Assembly: GCA_002347605.1 (NCBI GenBank) | Contig: DDXN01000007.1 | Location: 1-7,883, forward strand | Length of the DNA: 7,883 bases | Source: Candidatus Dojkabacteria bacterium UBA2259 | Lineage (GTDB): Bacteria; Patescibacteriota; Dojkabacteria; SC72 | Direction of reading: 5' to 3' | In this document: one piece after another, positions 1 to 5,505 of the stretch | How positions within the stretch are numbered: position 1 is the first letter of the stretch | Layout of the letters: each line of letters starts with the position of its first letter | Notes under the pieces: generated by a model | Seen by the model: only the letters and a program-made list of their open reading frames with translations | Database searches by the model: none | Told to the model about the DNA's origin: nothing | Translations under genes and position numbers: made by a program

Positions 1-40
1 AAGAGGCAAGAAAAGAATAGGTAAATAATAGGCCACATGA

Positions 41-241
41 TTAATATTCCAAAGAAATTAAATCTAACATATCCTCTTTTAAATAAAGCTTAGCCCTACC
101 CCATAACTCTTCATCTAAACCATAATAAGCCTCAGATATACTACCAGTAATAGCTGCTAATGTATCACTATCTCCACCTAAATATACTGCATTCCTAATA
201 CTATCTTCAAAACTATTACTATCTAAAAAACAAATAATACT
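41..241 (-). pseudogene. ADP-ribosylglycohydrolase (DraG family), C-terminal remnant
   Basis: Read on the minus strand, an open frame of 66 codons ends at TAA (41-43). It carries the C-terminal signature of ADP-ribosylglycohydrolases: an FLDSNSFEDSIRNAV helix, then LGGDSDTLAAITGSISEAYYG, whose GGDSDT supplies metal-binding aspartates in this family. The family removes ADP-ribose from modified proteins or small molecules using two Mg2+ ions and is normally about 250-300 residues, so about three quarters of the protein is missing here. There is no start of its own. The matching N-terminal end lies at 827-964, and a truncated RhuM gene occupies the gap; the last RhuM codons and stop overlap this remnant in another frame. 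The frame is undamaged, so the disruption looks recent. Family assignment is by motif recognition and is confident; loss of function is inferred from the missing middle. Confidence 0.85.
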
Positions 242-759
242 CTGGGATTATAATCTATACTAGTAGAGTAAAGATCTAATACCTGACGATATAGTGCCTT
301 CTCACTACTTCTAATATCTCGTATACGATTTAAAAGCTCATGCCAATAGTTACCTCCGCCCAAATTCTTTAATCTCTCATCATCTATTGTATACCCTTTT
401 ACTACATACTCTTTTAATCTGGCTGTCGCCCATTGACGGAAGCGTGTTCCATTAACGGATTTTACACGATACCCTACAGAAATAATTACATCTAGGTTAT
501 AAAAGTTGGTAGGTTTAGTAGAAAAATCGGTATTTCCGATTTTCTTCATTGAAGTGGCCTCTTCTAACTCTTTTTCATTGTAAATATTAAGAATATGCTC
601 ATTAATTGTAGATCTCCCCTTGTTGAACAGCTCAGCCATCTGATCAATATTTAACCATACAGTTTCGCCATCAATGTGAACATCTATTTTGGGCTGACCT
701 AAATCACCTTCATATATAACCATGAAATTGTGGAAATTCTTTGTTTTATTTACCTCCAT
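223..759 (-). CDS. rhuM: RhuM-family protein, C-terminally truncated
   Basis: The 178-residue product matches the N-terminal half of the RhuM family (named after a gene on Salmonella pathogenicity island 3; biochemical role not established). Visible landmarks are MVIYEGDLGQPKIDV (13-27), the helix-turn-helix-like segment VWLNIDQMAELFNKGRSTINEHI (34-56), YNLDVIISVGYRVKS (87-101), GTRFRQWATARLKEYVVKGY (104-123) and IRDIRSSEKALYRQVLDLYSTSIDY (146-170). Full-length members run to about 330 residues; here similarity stops after SIDYNP, and the last six residues plus the stop are read out of frame from the DraG remnant. The start is ATG 759; GGAGG lies inside the second and third codons rather than upstream, so no Shine-Dalgarno supports it. 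ATG 723 (MVIYEGD) is the alternative and coincides with the start of the conserved domain. It may still be expressed, but its C-terminal half is gone. Confidence 0.75.
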   Translation of the reverse strand: MEVNKTKNFHNFMVIYEGDLGQPKIDVHIDGETVWLNIDQMAELFNKGRSTINEHILNIYNEKELEEATSMKKIGNTDFSTKPTNFYNLDVIISVGYRVKSVNGTRFRQWATARLKEYVVKGYTIDDERLKNLGGGNYWHELLNRIRDIRSSEKALYRQVLDLYSTSIDYNPRVLFVF

Positions 760-766
760 AGGACTA

Positions 767-800
767 TATTTTACCCTTATATTGATTATTATTCTACCCT
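767..800 (-). repeat. Two direct 11-bp repeats upstream of the RhuM gene
   Basis: TATTTTACCCT (767-777) and TATTCTACCCT (790-800) differ at one base and are 23 bp apart start to start. They lie just upstream of the RhuM start on its coding strand (there read as AGGGTAAAATA and AGGGTAGAATA). The spacing of about two helical turns would suit a tandem DNA-binding site or overlapping -10 regions, but low sequence complexity could also explain it. Confidence 0.35.
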
Positions 801-826
801 ATTTAATCTTTATTTCTTCTAATAAC

Positions 827-964
827 TCAACCCTCAGCAATAGTTAAAACAGTATCATCTGTAAATGTACTACCATATGGAAAAAGTTCAAACTCTTTAC
901 TACTAACCCTATTAGTAAACTCATGTGTACTACCTACTATATCACCAATAATGGCTCCTCTCAT
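827..964 (-). pseudogene. ADP-ribosylglycohydrolase (DraG family), N-terminal remnant
   Basis: An intact frame from ATG 964 to TGA 827 encodes 45 residues that match the N-terminus of ADP-ribosylglycohydrolases: MRGAIIGDIVGSTHEF, an ELFPYGSTF segment, and FTDDTVLTIA, whose TDDT motif binds the catalytic metals. The family normally continues for another 200 residues. Here a TGA follows LTIAEG, and past it the sequence soon loses recognisable coding signal. The C-terminal end of presumably the same gene is found at 41-241, with the RhuM gene in between. The ATG is the natural family start (proteins commonly begin MxGAIIGDI). No upstream Shine-Dalgarno is seen. It is a remnant because neither half alone can form the metal site. 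Confidence 0.85.
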
Positions 965-1131
965 ATCCCATAATATCAAAATTCTACTCCATATCATATG
1001 GGCTATATTAAATATATGATATCTGCATGAATTAACCAGAAGTAATGTATTAGAACATCAAGGTTATGGCTCTGCTAAATATAAAAGCAAGAAATAATCA
1101 TTCTAAAAATTTCATTAAATCAATCAATAAC
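965..1131. other. Intergenic gap between DraG remnant and Fic operators
   Basis: No intact gene is visible in this divergent gap. Two minor structures can be seen: an AT-rich inverted repeat, ATATCATAT (991-999) with ATATGATAT (1014-1022) around a 14-nt spacer, and a short plus-strand open stretch (1026-1097, ending TAA) reading HELTRSNVLEHQGYGSAKYK, which has a protein-like composition and could be the tail of a lost gene. The neighbouring frames are closed over that stretch. I recognise no family, and both observations could be chance in AT-rich DNA. Confidence 0.35.
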
Positions 1132-1164
1132 TTTGTTGACATCTCTTTACATGATGTCAACAAA
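1132..1164. promoter_or_regulatory. Operator 1 upstream of fic (perfect 12-bp inverted repeat)
   Basis: TTTGTTGACATC (1132-1143) and its exact reverse complement GATGTCAACAAA (1153-1164) are separated by 9 nt. The spacer holds the candidate -35 box (TTTACA, 1146-1151), and the right arm lies between -35 and -10. A bound protein would block RNA polymerase. The same half-sites recur in operator 2, which makes chance very unlikely. The probable ligand is the winged-helix C-terminus of the Fic protein encoded directly downstream; that is inference. Confidence 0.8.
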
Positions 1165-1174
1165 CATGTATACT
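1146..1174 (+). promoter_or_regulatory. Candidate sigma70-type promoter of fic
   Basis: TTTACA (1146-1151, five of six matches to TTGACA) is followed after exactly 17 bp by TATACT (1169-1174, five of six matches to TATAAT). Transcription would begin near 1181 and give a leader of about 27 nt before the ATG at 1208. The promoter is interleaved with the two operators. It also argues against translation starting at the TTG at 1133, which would lie upstream of the transcript. Confidence 0.65.
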
Positions 1175-1205
1175 TTGTTGACATCTAATTTTGAATGTCA
1201 ACAAA
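1174..1205. promoter_or_regulatory. Operator 2 upstream of fic (11-bp inverted repeat)
   Basis: TTTGTTGACAT (1174-1184) and ATGTCAACAAA (1195-1205) are perfect reverse complements with a 10-nt spacer. They repeat the operator 1 half-sites. The four half-site centres fall at about 1137, 1159, 1179 and 1200, that is every 20-22 bp or two helical turns, so all sites face the same side of the DNA. Operator 2 covers the predicted transcription start and ends 2 nt before the ATG at 1208. Confidence 0.8.
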
Positions 1206-1207
1206 CT

Positions 1208-2365
1208 ATGCAAGACATAAAAATAGGACAAAAAATAAAACAGGTATTAAATGGAGAAGAATATTATGCCTTTATACCAAGTAAATTTCCACCTAAAAAG
1301 CTCGGACAATTTCCTCCAGATATTATCAAAAAGAATGATGAAGCTACTCGTTTACTTGGGAAATTAGACGGTATAACAAAACTTCTTCCTGATTCAGATT
1401 TCTTTATACTTATGTACTTAAGAAAGGATGCAGCATCATCAAGTCAAATAGAAGGAACAATGGCAACAATGGTTGATGCAATAGAAGCCGAAGTACAAAC
1501 AAGTGAAAATATACCTGATGATGTAGATGATATCTTGCATTATATAAAAGCCCTAAATTATGGTATGGACAAGATAGCCAAACAAGATATCCCATTCTCA
1601 TTACGATTTATTCGTGACCTACACAAGCAGTTAATGCAAAGTGCAAGAGCAACACACTTTTCAAATCCTGGGGAATTCAGAACAAGTCAGAACTGGATAG
1701 GAGGAACAAAACCATCAAATAGTAAGTTTGTTCCCCCTCCTCCAATAGAAATGAATACTGCACTCAAGGATTTAGAAGAATTTATAAACAAAAATGACAC
1801 AATACCAACTGTAATTAAAGCCGGCCTAATACACTCTCAATTTGAGTTAATTCATCCATTTCTAGATGGAAATGGCCGTACAGGGAGAATGATTATTACT
1901 TTTTATCTCTGGCAAGAAAAATATTTAGAAAAGCCAGTCCTTTTCCTATCTTCATATTTTAAAAGAAATCAAAATCTTTACTATAAGAGACTCGAAGATT
2001 ATCATGAAGGAAATGTAGACAAATGGATAAACTTCTTCTTGGATGGAGTTATAGAGATTGCAAATGAGGCAATCAACATAGTATCAGAAATCACACAAAT
2101 ACGAGAAAAAGATATGAAGAAAGTTGAGTCACTGGGCAAACGATCAGCAGAATCTGTAATGCTTGTTTTAACTAAGCTTTATGGTCAACCAATTGTGAAT
2201 AGTGCTGTGATTCAATCTTGGACAGGATATTCCCGAGAAGGAACAAATCGTTTAATAAAGAAAATGATTGATCTTAGAATTTTGTCAAAAAAGGATAGAG
2301 ACAAAACTTATGGTCAATCATATATATACAAAGACTATATAAAAATCTTTACAGAAAGAGATTAA
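1208..2365 (+). CDS. fic: Fic domain protein with N-terminal Fic_N and C-terminal winged helix
   Basis: Fic enzymes transfer AMP (or another nucleotide moiety) from a nucleotide to a hydroxyl group of a target protein; the target here is unknown. From ATG 1208 the product has 385 residues. The active-site motif HPFLDGNGRTGR (216-227, catalytic His216) is complete. An N-terminal Fic_N region (about 5-90) contains SSQIEG (78-83), which fits the inhibitory motif [S/T]xxxE[G/N] of class II Fic proteins, so the enzyme is probably auto-inhibited by Glu82. The flap region GGTKPSNSKFVPPPP lies at 165-179. The C-terminal 70 residues (about 315-385) look like a winged helix, with GYSREGTNRLIKKMIDLRIL as recognition region. 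A longer frame begins at TTG 1133, but its first 25 codons merely translate the operators and lie upstream of the promoter, so 1208 is preferred. No Shine-Dalgarno is seen. Autoregulation through the operators is likely but inferred. Confidence 0.93.
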   Translation: MQDIKIGQKIKQVLNGEEYYAFIPSKFPPKKLGQFPPDIIKKNDEATRLLGKLDGITKLLPDSDFFILMYLRKDAASSSQIEGTMATMVDAIEAEVQTSENIPDDVDDILHYIKALNYGMDKIAKQDIPFSLRFIRDLHKQLMQSARATHFSNPGEFRTSQNWIGGTKPSNSKFVPPPPIEMNTALKDLEEFINKNDTIPTVIKAGLIHSQFELIHPFLDGNGRTGRMIITFYLWQEKYLEKPVLFLSSYFKRNQNLYYKRLEDYHEGNVDKWINFFLDGVIEIANEAINIVSEITQIREKDMKKVESLGKRSAESVMLVLTKLYGQPIVNSAVIQSWTGYSREGTNRLIKKMIDLRILSKKDRDKTYGQSYIYKDYIKIFTERD

Positions 2366-2478
2366 ACATTCCACTATCTCCTCCATAAAATACTCCTTAA
2401 CCTTCTCCCCTAGTTTAATATCTAAACCATAATAAACCTTGGAAATCCTATTCCTAATACCATTAAAAAAACAAAACT
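2366..2478 (-). pseudogene. Second ADP-ribosylglycohydrolase C-terminal remnant, degraded
   Basis: On the minus strand this stretch reads NGIRNRISKVYYGLDIKLGE followed by KVKEYFMEEIVE. It aligns with the C-terminal end of the remnant at 41-241 (IRN, then ISEAYYGLDEELWGRAKLYL, then KEDMLDLIS). The segment holding the GGDSDT metal motif is deleted between IRN and IS, and a frameshift in a run of T separates an upstream FVFL/CFL-like piece. There is no start. It converges on the fic gene, whose stop codon adjoins it. It is a different copy from the one at 41-241, so at least two DraG paralogues once existed here. The alignment is by eye; short length keeps confidence moderate. Confidence 0.6.
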
Positions 2479-2502
2479 ATATCCTTTTTATATCCTCTTC
2501 TT

Positions 2503-2530
2503 TTGCTATCCCCATATAAACATGTAATAA
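2503..2530 (+). promoter_or_regulatory. Weak candidate promoter of the DsbA-like gene
   Basis: TTGCTA (2503-2508) and TAATAA (2525-2530) are separated by 16 bp and would place the transcript start about 9 nt before the ATG at 2546, giving a nearly leaderless message. The surrounding sequence is almost all A and T, so -10-like strings are common here. No Shine-Dalgarno is seen before the ATG. Confidence 0.3.
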
Positions 2531-2545
2531 TATATATACAATATT

Positions 2546-3073
2546 ATGACCAAATTAATAATCCCTCAAAACAATAAAGATCATATAACAGGAAATATAA
2601 AAGGAACAGTAACTCTAGTTGAATATGGAGATTTCCAATGTCCAAGTTGTGGTGAAGCATATCCAATAGTTAAAGAAATTCTAAAAAGAAAAGGAGATAT
2701 ATTAAAATTTATCTTTCGTAACTTCCCCCTGTATCAAATACATTCTAATGCATTACATGCAGCATATGCTGCTGAATCAGCAGGAAAACAAAATAAATTC
2801 TGGGAAATGCATGATAAACTACTAGAAAATCAAGATAATTTAGAAGATAAAGACCTACAACAATATGCCAAAGACCTATCTCTAGACATTAATCAATTTA
2901 CTAAAGATATGAAATCAAATGAAATTGCAAAAAAAGTAGAAGAAGATATTAATGGAGGTATTAAAAGTGGTGTTAATGGTACTCCTACCTTCTTTATAAA
3001 TGGTATAAGTTTTGATAAATACTACGAATTAGATTTATTACTAGAAGCAATTGATTCAGTGAAAAGAGATTAA
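2546..3073 (+). CDS. DsbA-family thiol-disulfide oxidoreductase, no signal peptide
   Basis: The 175-residue product is a compact DsbA-like thioredoxin-fold protein (Thioredoxin_4 type). The opening strand and active site read VTLVEYGDFQCPSCGEAYP (22-40), with redox cysteines 32 and 35 in a CPSC motif. The helical insertion (about 65-130) has the usual HAAYAAESAGKQNKFWEMHD. The cis-proline loop GVNGTPTFFING is at 142-153, with Pro147 beside the active site. Family members form or isomerise disulfides, usually outside the cytoplasm and behind a signal peptide or membrane anchor. Here the N-terminus (MTKLIIPQNNKDHITGN) is neither hydrophobic nor secretory, so the protein appears cytoplasmic or uses another route. 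The gene stands alone, converging on the kinase operon. Its last 180 nt are duplicated at 7338-7518. The family call is secure; substrate and electron partner are unknown. Confidence 0.93.
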   Translation: MTKLIIPQNNKDHITGNIKGTVTLVEYGDFQCPSCGEAYPIVKEILKRKGDILKFIFRNFPLYQIHSNALHAAYAAESAGKQNKFWEMHDKLLENQDNLEDKDLQQYAKDLSLDINQFTKDMKSNEIAKKVEEDINGGIKSGVNGTPTFFINGISFDKYYELDLLLEAIDSVKRD

Positions 3074-3093
3074 ACTTCTGAATTTGTGTATGT

Positions 3094-3205
3094 TTAAGAC
3101 CAGTATGTCCCACCATTTTCAATATGTTCAAACAAAACCCGTCTACTATGATTTAAAACCCCTTGGTTTGGAGGTAGAACATTGACAAGATATACAAACA
3201 AATTA
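3094..3205 (-). other. Possible C-terminal coding remnant of an unidentified gene
   Basis: Immediately downstream of the histidine kinase stop, a minus-strand frame reads VYLVNVLPPNQGVLNHSRRV then LFEHIENGGTYWS and ends at TAA (3094-3096). The composition is protein-like and unlike simple AT-rich noise, and the frame has no plausible start because it begins inside the kinase end. I do not recognise the family. A weak hairpin, AAACC-CCTT-GGTTT (3156-3169), lies within it. It could be the tail of a gene lost when the kinase operon arrived, or a chance frame. Confidence 0.35.
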
Positions 3206-5476
3206 ATGTTTCAATCCTAATTTCTCAAACATATTCTTACTATCTTCTCCTTCTTTAGTTTCATTCTCACCTTTAAATACTGGAAGAGTAAATACAAATT
3301 CACTCCCTACATTAACTTCACTTTTAACATATATCTTACCCCCCATAAGCTCTACAAGTTTAAATGTAACATAAAGACCTAATCCCGTTCCACCAGGCCT
3401 TACAATATCTAATCGTTTATTACTTCCTAAATAGTTTTCTACCCTATGAAATTTCTGTCCCAGTTTTGGAATCTCCTCTTTAGGTATTCCCTTACCTGTA
3501 TCTTTTATACTTACAGTTACAAAATCCTCATTATACTCACTCTTTATTGTAATACTACCTTTATCTGTATATTTAATTGCGTTATCTATTAGATTGTTAA
3601 GAATTTCTACAGTCCTAGCTTTATCTGCATATACATTAGGTGTATCTGAATTTAATAGGTTTTCAATCTTAATACCCTTCTTCTCTGCTTCTTTCTCATA
3701 GGCATATAAAGCCATCTCAATTTCCTTTCTTATATTAATTCTCTCTTTATTAATTTCAACCTTCGTACCTTCTAATTTTGCACTACTTAAAAGAGTATTT
3801 ATTAATCTTATTTCATTTTCAATAGCATCTTTTATTCTATTTACATATTTTTTAAATTCTTCTGGATTACTATCTATATATTTTTCTAACATATCAGCAT
3901 TAAGTTTTACTATTGTAGCTGGAGTTCTTAACTCATGCCCCATTATATCTATCATGTCACTTTCTTTTCTTCGAGCCTCTTCTAATTGTTGCACCTTAAT
4001 CTGTAACTCTTTTGTCTGTTCATTTACTTTTTGTTGAAGGGTACTACTAAAAACTTGAACTTCTTGGTAAAGAACAGCTCTACCAATAGAGACACTAATA
4101 CTTGACACAATCTCATTCAACAGATTTATTTCTTCAATGCTAAGGGGATATTTATCAGATCTATATCCTAATAGAACTACTCCATTCAATTGAGTTCTAC
4201 TATTAAAAGGTATTACAGCTGAGATATTAGATTCATTCATAAAATTGATAACACTTACAAGTCTTTGATTAATATCCTTTTCATTAAGTACCATCTCTCT
4301 TCTTACTTCATCTGCAACAAGAATAGTGTCTTCTGAAATATCGTCCCAGTTCTGAACTATTTGAATCAAATACTCCATAGATACTATTTTAAAATCATTC
4401 AAATATTTGTATCTAATAGAGAAATCCCTTTTATCAAAGAGAATGATTCCTACTTTTTCAATCATAAAAATCTGCTTGATTGTTCTCTTGATATTGATAG
4501 CTATCCTATCAACTGTTAACTCAATATTGCTTACTTGAGAGAAATCCCTTAATATCTCTCCTCTTTTCTTACTGTCTTGAGAAAATGTATTAAGTAATTG
4601 TACAAACAAAGGGCGATATATAAACATATATACTAAAATAGAAAGAGTGCAGAATATTCCAATGATTAAATAACTGTATGTCCCATTAAAATAATCTCTC
4701 GTATACAAATTCAAGAAAAGAAACAGACAGCCAAGAACATATATAAGAATAGATACAAAATATAAGCTACTTCTTAAAATCACTTTTATAGTCACATACC
4801 TATTTTCCAATATTGAATATGCAAGAGATATCGAAAAAGGTATCGCAAACAGAGGACCATACACAAAGAAACTTGTATCTCCTGTAATTAGTGGAATACC
4901 ATAGTCCAAAATTACTAAGGGTACCATCATAAATAATGCTCCCAGAATATAGAAGTGAACTTGAGCTTTTTCGTATCCAATAAATTGCTTACTCTTCGTA
5001 TAGAAATATGGTGCTATCAAAAGTATTCCTAATACATTTGGTAAGGTATAGAGCAAATAACCATTTCCCATCTCAGCTACTGACAGGAACTTCTCAGAAA
5101 AATTAACAGCTGATATCACTACGGAATTTTCAATCATTAGCACATAGAAGCTAGGTATTAAGGTAATAAATATGGGAATAGTGTACAAAAAGAAATTGTC
5201 TGGTACTTTTTTAGGGAAGTAGTATGCAAATATCATTTGTGAGATTAACATCCCATATGAAGACAAATATACTAGTTTCAACCATTGTGCAGGATTAATT
5301 AATACTGGGTTATTATAAAAATATGTAAAAAGAACCCATAAAGCAATAGAAGACACACTGAGGGCATAAACAATGTTATTAGCTCCCTTGGGGTTCTTTA
5401 GTAGCACTAATATTCCTAAAGAGATATTTAGTACAACTATTCCCAACATTATGATTCCCATTACATTGAGGGGCAT
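3203..5476 (-). CDS. Membrane sensor histidine kinase (multi-TM sensor, GAF-like, HisKA, HATPase)
   Basis: The 757-residue protein autophosphorylates a histidine in response to a signal and passes the phosphate to a response regulator. Residues 1-290 contain about nine hydrophobic segments (near 5-26, 36-54, 68-87, 95-114, 138-158, 173-192, 205-223, 236-256, 268-288), resembling the 7TM-type sensor regions found in some histidine kinases. A GAF-like domain follows (about 320-467), then a coiled coil (about 474-505). The HisKA H-box is IMGHELRTP with phospho-acceptor His514. The ATPase has the N box (NNLIDNAIKY, 627-636), G1 (DTGKGI, 659-664), F box (FHRVENY, 676-682) and G2 (GGTGLGL, 695-701), all intact. 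The start ATG 5476 lies 29 nt after the methyltransferase stop with no Shine-Dalgarno, so co-transcription and perhaps coupled translation are likely. No response regulator is in the window. The input signal is unknown. Confidence 0.93.
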   Translation of the reverse strand: MPLNVMGIIMLGIVVLNISLGILVLLKNPKGANNIVYALSVSSIALWVLFTYFYNNPVLINPAQWLKLVYLSSYGMLISQMIFAYYFPKKVPDNFFLYTIPIFITLIPSFYVLMIENSVVISAVNFSEKFLSVAEMGNGYLLYTLPNVLGILLIAPYFYTKSKQFIGYEKAQVHFYILGALFMMVPLVILDYGIPLITGDTSFFVYGPLFAIPFSISLAYSILENRYVTIKVILRSSLYFVSILIYVLGCLFLFLNLYTRDYFNGTYSYLIIGIFCTLSILVYMFIYRPLFVQLLNTFSQDSKKRGEILRDFSQVSNIELTVDRIAINIKRTIKQIFMIEKVGIILFDKRDFSIRYKYLNDFKIVSMEYLIQIVQNWDDISEDTILVADEVRREMVLNEKDINQRLVSVINFMNESNISAVIPFNSRTQLNGVVLLGYRSDKYPLSIEEINLLNEIVSSISVSIGRAVLYQEVQVFSSTLQQKVNEQTKELQIKVQQLEEARRKESDMIDIMGHELRTPATIVKLNADMLEKYIDSNPEEFKKYVNRIKDAIENEIRLINTLLSSAKLEGTKVEINKERINIRKEIEMALYAYEKEAEKKGIKIENLLNSDTPNVYADKARTVEILNNLIDNAIKYTDKGSITIKSEYNEDFVTVSIKDTGKGIPKEEIPKLGQKFHRVENYLGSNKRLDIVRPGGTGLGLYVTFKLVELMGGKIYVKSEVNVGSEFVFTLPVFKGENETKEGEDSKNMFEKLGLKH

Positions 5477-5495
5477 TTTAGTTACTTAATGTAAT
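5460..5495 (-). repeat. Inverted repeat around the kinase start codon
   Basis: ATTACATT (5460-5467) and AATGTAAT (5488-5495) are perfect reverse complements around a 20-nt loop that contains the kinase ATG (5474-5476). In the mRNA this would place the start codon in the loop of an eight-pair, A-U rich stem. It could tune translation of the second cistron; eight pairs in AT-rich sequence can also be accidental. Confidence 0.35.
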
Positions 5496-5505
5496 ATGAA
5501 CTTAG

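Noticed and set aside
827..829. Alternative genetic code with TGA read as glycine (as in some Patescibacteria)
   Set aside because: The long intact genes contain no in-frame TGA, and reading through the TGA at 827 does not restore DraG similarity.
991..1022. AT-rich inverted repeat ATATCATAT/ATATGATAT as a regulatory site
   Set aside because: Alternating A/T strings of this sort arise easily by chance here, and no promoter or gene start is clearly attached.
1133..1207. TTG-initiated 25-codon extension of the Fic gene
   Set aside because: It translates the inverted operator repeats and lies mostly upstream of the predicted transcription start.
1410..1601. Minus-strand open frame of 63 codons inside fic
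   Set aside because: It is the antisense shadow of a well-supported gene and has leucine-rich, unstructured composition without family features.
3156..3169. Hairpin AAACC-CCTT-GGTTT between the convergent DsbA and kinase genes as a terminator
   Set aside because: The stem has only five pairs and no convincing U tract follows on either strand, so it is too weak to call.
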